Assembly: GCA_025808375.1 (NCBI GenBank)
Contig: CP061009.1
Location: 2,480,001-2,544,000 of the forward strand
DNA: 64,000 bases
Direction of reading: 5' to 3'
Source: Duncaniella muricolitica
GTDB taxonomy: Bacteria > Bacteroidota > Bacteroidia > Bacteroidales > Muribaculaceae
The notes below the pieces were generated by a model, which worked only from the letters and a program-made list of their open reading frames with translations, had not been told where the DNA came from and did not search any database. Positions within the stretch are counted from its first letter, which is position 1; every line of letters begins with the position of its first letter. The translations under genes and the position numbers were made by a program. Below, in pieces: positions 8,710-17,278 of this stretch.

Positions 8710-8740
8710 CAATTGAAAAATATCATTTATTTTTCAATTG
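8710..8740. terminator. A/T-rich palindrome after the GT2 gene
   Basis: CAATTGAAAAATA and TATTTTTCAATTG form a perfect 13-bp stem with a 5-nt loop, 18 bp after the GT2 stop codon. It probably acts as a terminator, though it lacks a strong GC core. Confidence 0.5.
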
Positions 8741-8893
8741 AGTTTGCCAAGACGAGATTTTGTTAGTAACTTAGAGGCACAAAAAATCACATTTGTGTCA
8801 CAAAGGCGTAAACCTTTTTGACGACACGGACGTTGATAAGTCATGACAACTAACTTCGGTCGCTAATGTGGCCAAATATAAAATAACAAAATT

Positions 8894-9091
8894 ATGAAAG
8901 CTTTAAACATTGTGCTCGCAGTATTAGGAGGTGCCATCGCCGGTGCCACAGTAGGTCTTCTTCTCGCTCCCGAGAAAGGAGAAAATACCCGTAAAAATAT
9001 CGTAAAATATCTCGAGAGCAAGGGCATCAAGCTCCAGAAGAGCAAACTTGAAGAACTCGCCGACGAAATTGCCGACGAACTCGGGAAATAA
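8894..9091 (+). CDS. YtxH-like small membrane protein (copy 1)
   Basis: A 65-residue protein with an N-terminal glycine-rich membrane helix (VLAVLGGAIAGATVGLLLAP), then EKGENTRKNIVKYLESKGIK and a charged amphipathic tail. The pattern G-A-x-G-x-LLAP-EKG is that of YtxH-type proteins, which are often induced by stress and associated with the envelope. It has a close relative just downstream and is followed by a holin-like protein, so the cluster may act together on the cell envelope. The exact function is unknown. Confidence 0.75.
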   Translation: MKALNIVLAVLGGAIAGATVGLLLAPEKGENTRKNIVKYLESKGIKLQKSKLEELADEIADELGK

Positions 9092-9131
9092 TATCAGAAA
9101 AGATTAACACCACAATACAATCCTCTGCATT

Positions 9132-9329
9132 ATGTCAAACTTATCTACACTCTATGCTTTCATCGGTGGCGCAATCGTCGGAGCCGGAGCCGCAATTCTC
9201 TTTGCTCCCGAGAAAGGCGAAGACGTACGCACACGTATCGCTGAACTTCTCCGTAAGAAAGGCATTCTGTGCTCCGACAACGAAATCGACGCACTCGTTG
9301 AGCAACTGACAACTCAGATTGACGACTGA
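9132..9329 (+). CDS. YtxH-like small membrane protein (copy 2)
   Basis: A 65-residue paralogue of the preceding gene: membrane helix YAFIGGAIVGAGAAILFAP, then EKGEDVRTRIAELLRKKGI and an acidic tail. The two copies have equal length and layout but clearly different sequence, so the duplication is old. A strong terminator hairpin follows at 9366-9405. Confidence 0.75.
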   Translation: MSNLSTLYAFIGGAIVGAGAAILFAPEKGEDVRTRIAELLRKKGILCSDNEIDALVEQLTTQIDD

Positions 9330-9365
9330 AATAAGCCAGTCCCAATCTACTCGACATAAATACAT

Positions 9366-9405
9366 CGTCAGGGGCACGCCGGCTCATATCCTCGTGCCCC
9401 TGACG
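9366..9405 (+). terminator. Terminator after the YtxH-like pair
   Basis: CGTCAGGGGCACG and CGTGCCCCTGACG form a perfect 13-bp GC-rich stem, followed by TGTTATTG. It separates the YtxH-like pair from the holin-like pair. Confidence 0.75.
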
Positions 9406-9466
9406 TGTTATTGACAATATGTCTGTTCCACTACCCCATCACATATTCCACCATAATTAACTCACT

Positions 9467-9805
9467 ATGCCGGAAATACGCGATCAGATATCAAGCATCT
9501 GGTTAGAAATCAAAGAAACCCTCAAGCTTAACTTTGATTACGCCAAACTCACCGCCACCGAAAAACTTACCGTACTCCTGTCTATGGTAGGTCTCGCTCT
9601 TGTATGTTTCGCATTGGCTTCGATAATAATATTTCTGATTTCACTCGGGCTCATGCTCCTGCTGGCAAAGAGTACCGGACTGTTTGGCGCATGCATGATT
9701 ATGGCGGGAATATATGCCATGATACTTGCCGCTGCCATACTGTTGCGCCGACAACTTATAATCGATCCCATAGCCCGCTTTATCTCCCACTTGTTTCTTA
9801 AGTAA
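9467..9805 (+). CDS. Holin-X-like / phage-holin-family membrane protein
   Basis: A 112-residue protein with an amphipathic N-terminus and two membrane helices at about residues 38-67 and 73-92 (LVCFALASIIIFLISLGLML; CMIMAGIYAMILAAAILLRR). The layout is that of the YqjE/holin-X type of small envelope proteins common next to YtxH genes in Bacteroidetes. These are chromosomal housekeeping-like proteins rather than phage lysis proteins. The next gene starts 2 bp after its stop. Confidence 0.65.
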   Translation: MPEIRDQISSIWLEIKETLKLNFDYAKLTATEKLTVLLSMVGLALVCFALASIIIFLISLGLMLLLAKSTGLFGACMIMAGIYAMILAAAILLRRQLIIDPIARFISHLFLK

Positions 9806-9807
9806 TC

Positions 9808-10092
9808 ATGTCGAACGCCAAACAACTGCCACACAATACCGAAGAGTGGAAGGGATACACCCTTGAAGAAATCCGCTATGCCCGCGCTTACACAGCGGCT
9901 CGTATGGAACTAAACCGCGAACGTCTCACTACCCGCGCTCGTGACATGCAAAAAAACGGGCTCAAACCGGGCGTGTCGAAAGGAATGCTCGGCAAAATGC
10001 TCGGAGCGTTCAGTTACATCGACATCGCGCTGCTCACATGGCGTGTAGGACGCAAACTGTTCAGAGTAACCCGAGCCATAAAAGGTAAATAA
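9808..10092 (+). CDS. Hypothetical protein of the YtxH/holin cluster
   Basis: A 94-residue basic protein (MSNAKQLPHNTEEWKGYTLE) with no obvious membrane helix apart from a weakly hydrophobic stretch near residues 67-80 (GAFSYIDIALLTWRVG). It is tightly linked (2 bp) to the holin-like gene, so the products probably work together. I do not recognise a named domain. Confidence 0.7.
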   Translation: MSNAKQLPHNTEEWKGYTLEEIRYARAYTAARMELNRERLTTRARDMQKNGLKPGVSKGMLGKMLGAFSYIDIALLTWRVGRKLFRVTRAIKGK

Positions 10093-10163
10093 TACCGGCT
10101 ATAATATAATCTCCACGTTCCCATCACAATCATAATAGTATCACCTGTATTCTTGCAATCAAC

Positions 10164-11015
10164 ATGAACGATTATACCGAAGTACGCCTCGACCTCAACC
10201 CTTGCACCGAAACCCACACCGACATTCTCGCAGCCATGCTTGCAGAGGCCGGTTATGAAAGTTTTGTACCGGACAGCACCGGTCTGACCGCATATATCAG
10301 AAAAGAAGACTTCAGTCCAATGGCTCTTGACCATGTGATACGCGAATTTCCGATGGACACTGCGATATCGCCGTCTCATTCAGTCGTAGAGGGACAGGAC
10401 TGGAATGCCGAATGGGAGAAAAATTACTTCAAGCCTATCGTAATCGACAATCTTTGTGCTATACATTCGTCATTTCACAAAGATGTGCCGGTATGCAAGT
10501 ATGATATACTCATCGACCCTAAAATGGCTTTCGGGACCGGCCATCACGCAACAACGACTCTAATACTGCGCCGTCTGCTTGCAATGGACCTCTCAGGCAG
10601 AAAGGTTGTAGACATGGGCACCGGAACCGGTATTCTCGCCATACTTGCCGACATGCGCGGTGCCGCCAAAATCGACGCCGTGGAGATTGATGAGTTTGCC
10701 TATGAGAACGCAAAAGAGAACGTAAAACTCAACAATGCCTCACACATTGCCCTACACCATGGTGACGCATCAACTCTTGCAACAATACGCGACATCGACC
10801 TCTTTATAGCCAATATCAATCGCAATATCATAACCGCAGACCTTGCAGCCTATGCCGACACGTTGTCACCCGGCGCATCGGTGGTTTTGAGCGGATTTTA
10901 TGAAGAGGACATACCCGTAATAATGAAAACGGCCGAGACATTGGGGCTAAAATATGCCGACCACACTGTGCTTGATCGCTGGGCCTCGCTCCATCTGAAA
11001 ACGGATGAAGCATAG
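10164..11015 (+). CDS. prmA: Ribosomal protein L11 methyltransferase
   Basis: SAM-dependent methyltransferase that trimethylates ribosomal protein L11. It is 283 residues long. The substrate-binding N-terminal domain is followed by the Rossmann catalytic domain with FGTGHHATTTL and VVDMGTGTGILAILADMRGA (SAM motif I). The NPPY-like post-motif appears as FIANINRNI, as usual for PrmA. An N-terminal WNAEWEKNYFKPI block is also typical. Confidence 0.93.
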   Translation: MNDYTEVRLDLNPCTETHTDILAAMLAEAGYESFVPDSTGLTAYIRKEDFSPMALDHVIREFPMDTAISPSHSVVEGQDWNAEWEKNYFKPIVIDNLCAIHSSFHKDVPVCKYDILIDPKMAFGTGHHATTTLILRRLLAMDLSGRKVVDMGTGTGILAILADMRGAAKIDAVEIDEFAYENAKENVKLNNASHIALHHGDASTLATIRDIDLFIANINRNIITADLAAYADTLSPGASVVLSGFYEEDIPVIMKTAETLGLKYADHTVLDRWASLHLKTDEA

Positions 11016-11073
11016 AGTTCGGTAAAGCATCTGCCCTCCTCTCTCCTTCTCCAATCTGTCAGCATTATATATA

Positions 11074-11604
11074 ATGAAAAGAACCGCCATATCAATCATC
11101 ACATTTCTGTCTCTCCTTTCAGCCAATGCACAGACCAACGACAATACCCCGCAACATGGATTCACCTGGGGAGTGGAAGTCGGATCGGGAATAGACATGG
11201 GAGGCGATAACATGTCGACCCTCAATCTCGCGGCACTCATAGGCTACCGTACATCCTGGATTAACTTTGCCGGAGTCGGACTCGGAATCGACATGATGAT
11301 GTCCAATTCATGCCGCTCATTTCCAATATATGGTATGATACGTTCTTCGTTTGCCGAGAAGCCCAAACTGTTTTTTGCCGAAATGAGAGCAGGAGTTGCA
11401 TTAAACCAAGCCACCGACGTGCCAGACCGCACCAACCTGTTTCTTCAGCCAGGAGCCGGAATATATCTGGCCACAGGCAAAACCTTCGCGTCCTACATAA
11501 CACTGTCATACACCTACAACGCCATGACATTCTATGGCGACAAGAAAGACACTCTCGTGCATGGACTCAACATGGCCACGCTTTCGCTCGGAGTGACATT
11601 CTGA
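11074..11604 (+). CDS. Small outer-membrane beta-barrel protein, hypothetical
   Basis: A 176-residue protein with a signal peptide (MKRTAISIITFLSLLSANAQ). Alternating aromatic/hydrophobic strands follow and the last residue is Phe (LGVTF), the usual C-terminal signal of outer-membrane barrels. It probably forms a small 8-strand barrel. The function is unknown; it may be co-transcribed with prmA, 58 bp upstream. It converges with the GT2 gene at 11613. Confidence 0.7.
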   Translation: MKRTAISIITFLSLLSANAQTNDNTPQHGFTWGVEVGSGIDMGGDNMSTLNLAALIGYRTSWINFAGVGLGIDMMMSNSCRSFPIYGMIRSSFAEKPKLFFAEMRAGVALNQATDVPDRTNLFLQPGAGIYLATGKTFASYITLSYTYNAMTFYGDKKDTLVHGLNMATLSLGVTF

Positions 11605-11612
11605 CATTACTG

Positions 11613-12677
11613 TCATTTTTTCACAACCGCCCTTAGCCAATCACGGCCACATGTGAGCAATCGCGACATCAAGTATGAATCTCTAACATAAAATGCCAGC
11701 CGCTGCATCATAGTAAGATGCTTGTAATCTTTTCTTTCTATAATTTTAAGTATATATGGATGATTTACAGCTTCATGATGTGCCAGACGTTTCTCTTTAG
11801 CAGTCAAGTCCGAACCATATATTTCTCTAAGATAATTACGCAGATACCCCAACATCACAGATGCTCCTATCAACGACACATTTTTATAGCCATGTTTGGG
11901 CAAATTATGTTCCAAATATAACGAAATCTCCGCAGACCGATCCATTCTATCCGGCCTGAATTTAGAACGAGAGCATGGGGTATCGCGATAATAATAAAAA
12001 CGGTTATTTGTATACACAATTGACGAACATTTGGGAGCGACCTCAAGAATAAAAGCGTAATCCTCTACAACAATCTCACCTTCCGGACAAAACACCAGAT
12101 TATTATCCATAAGCATATCTCGTCTGAAGATCGCCGTACATGCACTATCTGTGGTTTTGACACGCGCACCAAATGGCATATTGGTAACAGCCTCCAATAT
12201 AGGGTTCACTTTTTCATCAAAAGATACAGACAGCACACCAGACTTATCCTCAACACTAACAGCGCATAATGACCGGTCATAATTGTATGGCACAGTATTA
12301 AAGAGAAAGCGAACTTGCTCAGCCCCATTTTTTTCACCAATCGCCACCGACTCTTCTAATGTATTAAGAGCTATAAAATCATCTGAATCCACAAAACAGA
12401 TCCATTTGCCCCGGGCTATCGAAAGTCCGGTATTTCGGGCAATACCCGGACCTCCATTTTTTTTATGTATAACGATGATCCGAGAATCTTTCGCAGCGTA
12501 ATCATCACACATTTGCGGGCACCTGTCAGGAGACCCATCATCAACTAAAATAATCTCTATATTATGCAGAGTCTGCCTAACAATGCTCTCCACACACATA
12601 TCAAGATATTTTTCAGCCTTATATATCGGCACTATCACCGAAACCAAAGGGCATGCATTACTGTCAGTCATAGCCAA
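11613..12677 (-). CDS. Glycosyltransferase family 2 (exopolysaccharide locus 1)
   Basis: A 354-residue GT2 enzyme. Family motifs are VSVIVPIYKAEKYLDMCVES, IILVDDGSPDRCPQMCDDYA, GGPGIARNTGLSIARG and ICFVDSDDFI (DxD-like metal site). It is the last gene of the minus-strand operon wza-wzc-polymerase-GT2. Its start codon follows the polymerase-like gene directly with no gap, which suggests coupling. The acceptor sugar cannot be told from sequence. Confidence 0.88.
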   Translation of the reverse strand: MAMTDSNACPLVSVIVPIYKAEKYLDMCVESIVRQTLHNIEIILVDDGSPDRCPQMCDDYAAKDSRIIVIHKKNGGPGIARNTGLSIARGKWICFVDSDDFIALNTLEESVAIGEKNGAEQVRFLFNTVPYNYDRSLCAVSVEDKSGVLSVSFDEKVNPILEAVTNMPFGARVKTTDSACTAIFRRDMLMDNNLVFCPEGEIVVEDYAFILEVAPKCSSIVYTNNRFYYYRDTPCSRSKFRPDRMDRSAEISLYLEHNLPKHGYKNVSLIGASVMLGYLRNYLREIYGSDLTAKEKRLAHHEAVNHPYILKIIERKDYKHLTMMQRLAFYVRDSYLMSRLLTCGRDWLRAVVKK

Positions 12678-13970
12678 TCACAACGTCTTTTTCACAGCTC
12701 CAACATATGGCTGTAATCCATACATACATACATATGACATTACAAAACACACATAGGCTATTCGCAACGAATCATTATAAATAAATGTAAGGACAAACAA
12801 CACAGCCATGTATGCAAAAATACTATTGCCTCGAATCTGTTTATCGGGCGTGAGTAACAATGATATGATTGTGCATACAATCCATACCAGTCCTACGATA
12901 CCAAGTTGAACAACAATAAAAAAAATCGTTATCACAGAGCCTGACAACAACCATTGAAAACTGGAAGACAGCTCTGTAGTTTCTAACACAGAGCCTCCTT
13001 TGAACTGACCGATACCAGCACCAAGAACATATCCACCCTCACATGAGTCAAATATTTCCGGCAAAAGCAAGAAACGACCGAAGCGAGGTAAATCGACAAT
13101 ATTCTCAAATTCTGTTCCATCGTATTGTGCAGCCACCGCCATATCCACCAAAGCATCCATATCGGACCCGACAAAATAATCGACAAACAACTCCTCATTA
13201 AATGTATCACTATTAGCATTAGTCACAGTCAAATACAGATAGGACATGAGCGAGAACAATACAATCACCAGTGGCACTGACATCAAGAGCCTGAATATGA
13301 AACGGCGATCAATCTTCATTAAGAAGATAAAATATAGTATTATATATATAAAACCGATCTTTGTCTCATTTAAAATTGTCATAAAAAGCAACAGCACAAG
13401 TATCCTGTTGTTGTATATGTTCCATACATAAGACCGTGTCTCATCCCACCGTTTATTAACCAGATAAAATGAGATCAAAAATATCAACGTTGTCACAATG
13501 CCGGAACAGCCATACCCAAGAGAGCCTCCGCCCTGATCGCCAGCCCCATACTTCATAAACTGAAAAAGCAAACATGGCAACTGAACCCACAAAAACACAT
13601 ACAACTGCCGGTCTACAGATCTAACGAATCTATCTGCGTTGTCTCCACTTAGGAAATATCTTATAATCGGGGCCATAAACAACAAGCCAAAAAACTCGCG
13701 AGAACCATTCAGAAACACTATTATGCCCTGATGATTAACTACCGCCGATATTACAGCTATAGCATAAAATGCCCCAACCACAAATACATCCCTGCGATTT
13801 CTGATTGTAACAAGACCTAATATCAAATACACCATATCGGACAGGAGGTATAAATAGCTCTGCTTGCCCTCCAATCCAGGAATAATTTCCGTAAATATGA
13901 AAGTCGCACACAACTGAACCCATACAGCTGTGAAAAAAAAGCATGAGAACAACTTGAACTTCTCAATCAT
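12678..13970 (-). CDS. Wzy-like O-antigen/exopolysaccharide polymerase candidate
   Basis: A 430-residue integral membrane protein with about 10-12 hydrophobic segments and a large extracytoplasmic loop near residues 255-330. The topology and position (after wza-wzc, before a GT2) fit a repeat-unit polymerase, and GSREFFGLLF and GYVLGAGIGQFKGGS are compatible with Wzy-type loops. Sequence conservation in this family is poor, so the call rests mainly on topology and context. Confidence 0.65.
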   Translation of the reverse strand: MIEKFKLFSCFFFTAVWVQLCATFIFTEIIPGLEGKQSYLYLLSDMVYLILGLVTIRNRRDVFVVGAFYAIAVISAVVNHQGIIVFLNGSREFFGLLFMAPIIRYFLSGDNADRFVRSVDRQLYVFLWVQLPCLLFQFMKYGAGDQGGGSLGYGCSGIVTTLIFLISFYLVNKRWDETRSYVWNIYNNRILVLLLFMTILNETKIGFIYIILYFIFLMKIDRRFIFRLLMSVPLVIVLFSLMSYLYLTVTNANSDTFNEELFVDYFVGSDMDALVDMAVAAQYDGTEFENIVDLPRFGRFLLLPEIFDSCEGGYVLGAGIGQFKGGSVLETTELSSSFQWLLSGSVITIFFIVVQLGIVGLVWIVCTIISLLLTPDKQIRGNSIFAYMAVLFVLTFIYNDSLRIAYVCFVMSYVCMYGLQPYVGAVKKTL

Positions 13971-14031
13971 ATTATAAGGAGCTTATTGTCTGCTTTTAAA
14001 TATTAAGATCTGACAGCAGCATGGCATGCGG

Positions 14032-16338
14032 TCACTTTTTGGCTGAGTAGCCGTAACCGTAGCCTTTCTTGCTGTGGGTGCCATTGATTACAACCGATAG
14101 TTTTTTGAGACGCTTGTCCTCATAGATCGACTCGACAAACTTCAAGTCGTCGAGCGTGCTGTAATTGATACGTGTCACATAGATAGAGGCATCGGCGATA
14201 CGGTCGAGAGTAAAGGTGTCGCTGACCATACCTACAGGTGCGGTGTCAACAATTATATAGTCATACATGGGACGCAACTGTTCAAACAACTTGTCGACAG
14301 CGTCGCTCATAAGCAGTTCGGCAGGATTAGGCGGAATCGGACCGGCGACAATCACGTCGAGCGATGAAGTGCCTTCAACATGGCTGATAATGTCGGACAG
14401 AGCGAGATTTCCCGCTGACAGATAGTTGGTAAGGCCCCATTTGGGATTAATGCCAAGATAGTTGCCGATCTGCGGGTTGCGAATATCCATGCCGACAAGC
14501 AGCACTTTCTTACCATGCTGAAGTGCGAGCGATGCTGCGAGGTTTATCGCGATAAACGATTTGCCCTCGCCCGATTTGGTAGAAGTCATGAGCACAATCT
14601 TGTCGCCCGAACCGCCAAGCAGAAACTGGAGATTGGAGCGCAACAGACGGAAAAGCTCTGTAGCCGATGACGTGTCATGCTCTGTAACCACAAGACTGCG
14701 GCCGGAATGGTCAGTGCACATTTCGCCAAGCACCGGTGCGGAGATGTGACGCTCCACTTCCTCACGCGACTCGGCTTTGTTGAGTATGAGTTTACGTAAG
14801 TATAAATATATCGGAGGCAATATGATACCTATCAAAAAGAATACGATAAGTATCATTTTGTTTGACGCGCCAAGCGGCTCGCTCAACACGTATGCCTCAT
14901 CGACAATCTTACCCTTGGGAATAGAGTTGGCCAGCAGCATGGCATTCTCCTCCTGACGCTGGAGAAGAAAGAGATAAATCTCCTGCTTCATCTCCTGCTG
15001 ACGCTTCATATTGACATACTCACGTTCCTGCGTGGGTATACGGCCAAGTTTGGATCTATTGTCGCCCTGCTGCGAGATGAGGTCTTTCAGTCTCACACGC
15101 GAGGCATCAATGGCCCGGTCGGTAGTTGCAAGAATGTTGCGACGGGTCATGTCCATGCGATTTTCAATCTTGCGTAACGCATAGTTGTCAGCCTTGGCAT
15201 TATTGAGCAACTCGATACGTTCCATTACCAGGGAATTATACGCAGAAATACCATGTTGAACAGAAGCCGTCGACACGGTGGTAGGCACCAGTTCGGTATT
15301 AAGTATCGAATCTGTAAAGAAATCGCGCGTGAGTTGCAGGAGTTCCAGCTCCGTCTCAAGAGCCACGATATTGTTTTCAAGAGTGCTCTTCTTGGAACTG
15401 CGGTAAGCGGCCTCGGCCTGAATATCGGTAATACCGTTGGCCTCCTTATAACGCTGTATGGCCGACTCTGCCTCATCAAGATCATGCCCCATCAGACGTA
15501 TACGATCCTCAAGGAATGTCGCAGTCTTCTGGCCCTGAAGATTTTTTTCGTATATACCGCGCTCGTTATACTTTTCGAGAATCTCGTTGAGTATCGCGCT
15601 GCCATAGACGGGATTGGGTGTGTCGAATGCAAGTGTTATGACATTGCTCTTTTTACTTGCCAGGCTGGCCTCAACCTGATCGGTAAGCATCTCGGCACCT
15701 GACTCATAGCCGGCAAAAGAGATAACGCTTTTCACCTTCTTACCTTTGGGATATGATTCAGTGGCCTTGACGGTAAAATCGCCATAGTCAGTCTTGACAA
15801 CCGTCGGGAGCTTCACTCCGCTTATGTCGGCAATAGTCTCTTTTTTTGCCTTCACACTGATGTCTGCAATGCCGCTTTCATCAGTTTTAACCTTAAAGAC
15901 AAGCGTTGTGCGAAGTGTGTCGGCTATACCCGGAGCCTCAACATCAATAGGAAAGTCGGGATAAGAGAGCGCAGACTTCAAGAAGCCCGTACGCACATAG
16001 TGTGTCTTGTTGATGCCCAACGCTTTGACCACATTGCGATAAAGCGAGTGGGAAGAGATTACAAACACCTCATCCTGCACATTGGCATTTGAGCCAAACA
16101 GTGCGCCTATACCATTGTTTTTTCCTTTGGCTGATGATGCGCCGAAAGGTCCGTCATCATCCTGTGATATAAGGATATTGGCTCTAACAGCCATATTCCG
16201 GCTATGCATGCGCGTGTATAGAAATCCCAACACAAGACACAGGAATATGGATATTACAAAATAATACCATTTTGAGGCGTATGAGCGCAACAGGCCCATT
16301 ATATCTAAATATTCAGCCTTCGGACGGGCGTTTGCCAT
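14032..16338 (-). CDS. wzc: Wzc-type polysaccharide chain-length regulator / tyrosine autokinase (locus 1)
   Basis: A 768-residue inner-membrane co-polymerase. The Wzz-type N-terminal helix is at about residues 24-41, followed by a large periplasmic part with coiled coil (about 280-430). A second membrane helix at about 504-522 (MILIVFFLIGIILPPIYLYL) precedes a C-terminal BY-kinase domain. Kinase motifs: Walker A STKSGEGKSF, Walker A' VLLVGMDIRNPQ and Walker B YIIVDTAPVGMV. The tail KKGYGYGYSAKK gives the tyrosine cluster. It should cycle phosphorylation to control chain length and docks with Wza. Confidence 0.93.
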   Translation of the reverse strand: MANARPKAEYLDIMGLLRSYASKWYYFVISIFLCLVLGFLYTRMHSRNMAVRANILISQDDDGPFGASSAKGKNNGIGALFGSNANVQDEVFVISSHSLYRNVVKALGINKTHYVRTGFLKSALSYPDFPIDVEAPGIADTLRTTLVFKVKTDESGIADISVKAKKETIADISGVKLPTVVKTDYGDFTVKATESYPKGKKVKSVISFAGYESGAEMLTDQVEASLASKKSNVITLAFDTPNPVYGSAILNEILEKYNERGIYEKNLQGQKTATFLEDRIRLMGHDLDEAESAIQRYKEANGITDIQAEAAYRSSKKSTLENNIVALETELELLQLTRDFFTDSILNTELVPTTVSTASVQHGISAYNSLVMERIELLNNAKADNYALRKIENRMDMTRRNILATTDRAIDASRVRLKDLISQQGDNRSKLGRIPTQEREYVNMKRQQEMKQEIYLFLLQRQEENAMLLANSIPKGKIVDEAYVLSEPLGASNKMILIVFFLIGIILPPIYLYLRKLILNKAESREEVERHISAPVLGEMCTDHSGRSLVVTEHDTSSATELFRLLRSNLQFLLGGSGDKIVLMTSTKSGEGKSFIAINLAASLALQHGKKVLLVGMDIRNPQIGNYLGINPKWGLTNYLSAGNLALSDIISHVEGTSSLDVIVAGPIPPNPAELLMSDAVDKLFEQLRPMYDYIIVDTAPVGMVSDTFTLDRIADASIYVTRINYSTLDDLKFVESIYEDKRLKKLSVVINGTHSKKGYGYGYSAKK

Positions 16339-16389
16339 GATACTTATTATAAAAATATATTGTGTTTTCCGGGTTATATTCTCAACAGA

Positions 16390-17193
16390 TCACTTTACAG
16401 TAAGAGCGATTACGAGCGAAGCTATCACCGAAGACGCACTCACGATAGTGGATATTACCGAGAGTTTGAAGGCATTGTTCTGGTTATACTTCGAGTTGGA
16501 CTGGCGTATAGCATTGGGCTCTACATAAATATAGTCATTCTGCTTTACGTAGTAGTAGGGCGAGGTCAGCACGTCGGACGAATTGAGATTGAGATGCGCG
16601 AAACGACGCTCACCATTCTCCTCGCGTATCACAAGCACATTGCTTCGTTCGCCATACTCCGTGAGGTCACCGGCAGCCGTAAGTGCGTCAAGTATCGAGC
16701 ACCGGTTGCCGGTAAGAGCTATCTGTCCGGGATTTTTCACTTCTCCGGCCACATTAACCTTGAAATTCACAAGACCGACATACACCATAGGGTCCTCAAC
16801 ATCTTTGCTCAGCCTCTTTATCAAGTCGTCACGAAGCTGTTCGGTGGTCATTCCGGCCACATGAATGGTGCCGAGTACGGGGAAGTTTATATCACCTTTT
16901 GACGACACTATATAGGTCATCTGCTTGTCATTGCGTGTCGACTCCATGCCCCATTTATATGCAGGATTGGCCAACGGCAGATTATATATAGCTGTTGCAG
17001 AAGGGTTGACTGAATTGACCGTAATATACAATTCGTCATCAGGCTCTATAGTAGGAAGGTAGTCTGACTTGGGGAGTGTACCCTCTTTAACTGATGATAA
17101 ATCGGTGAAATATGGTAACGTGGTCTTGGACGATGAGCACGAAGCAAGAAGCATGGCCGAGAGCAGACAGCCGGTAATGAATTTGAGTTTCAT
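16390..17193 (-). CDS. wza: Wza-type polysaccharide export lipoprotein (locus 1)
   Basis: Outer-membrane export channel for exopolysaccharide. I chose the Met at 17193 (MKLKFITGCLLSAMLLASCSSS), which gives a lipoprotein signal with lipobox LLASC; an in-frame start 48 bp earlier would bury this signal. Domains: polysaccharide export (DDELYITVNSVNPSA), then SLBB-type segments (FKVNVAGEVKNPGQIALTGN), and a C-terminal membrane helix at about residues 242-262. It is the first gene of the minus-strand operon. The IS4 copy at 17279 lies only 85 bp upstream. Confidence 0.92.
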   Translation of the reverse strand: MKLKFITGCLLSAMLLASCSSSKTTLPYFTDLSSVKEGTLPKSDYLPTIEPDDELYITVNSVNPSATAIYNLPLANPAYKWGMESTRNDKQMTYIVSSKGDINFPVLGTIHVAGMTTEQLRDDLIKRLSKDVEDPMVYVGLVNFKVNVAGEVKNPGQIALTGNRCSILDALTAAGDLTEYGERSNVLVIREENGERRFAHLNLNSSDVLTSPYYYVKQNDYIYVEPNAIRQSNSKYNQNNAFKLSVISTIVSASSVIASLVIALTVK

Positions 17194-17269
17194 AAAAATT
17201 TCACGTATGCATTTCATAAGAGCGCGTTTGCAGCCAAACACACTATTATGAAACGCAAAGATGTGTAAA

Positions 17270-17278
17270 ATATTATAC
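17270..17278. repeat. Left 9-bp target duplication of IS4 copy 1
   Basis: ATATTATAC here is repeated at 18504-18512 immediately after the element. A 9-bp duplication fits the IS4 family. Confidence 0.85.

Noticed and set aside
9467..9805. Prophage signature from the holin-like gene
   Set aside because: No phage structural, lysis or integrase genes are nearby; the gene belongs to a small chromosomal envelope cluster.
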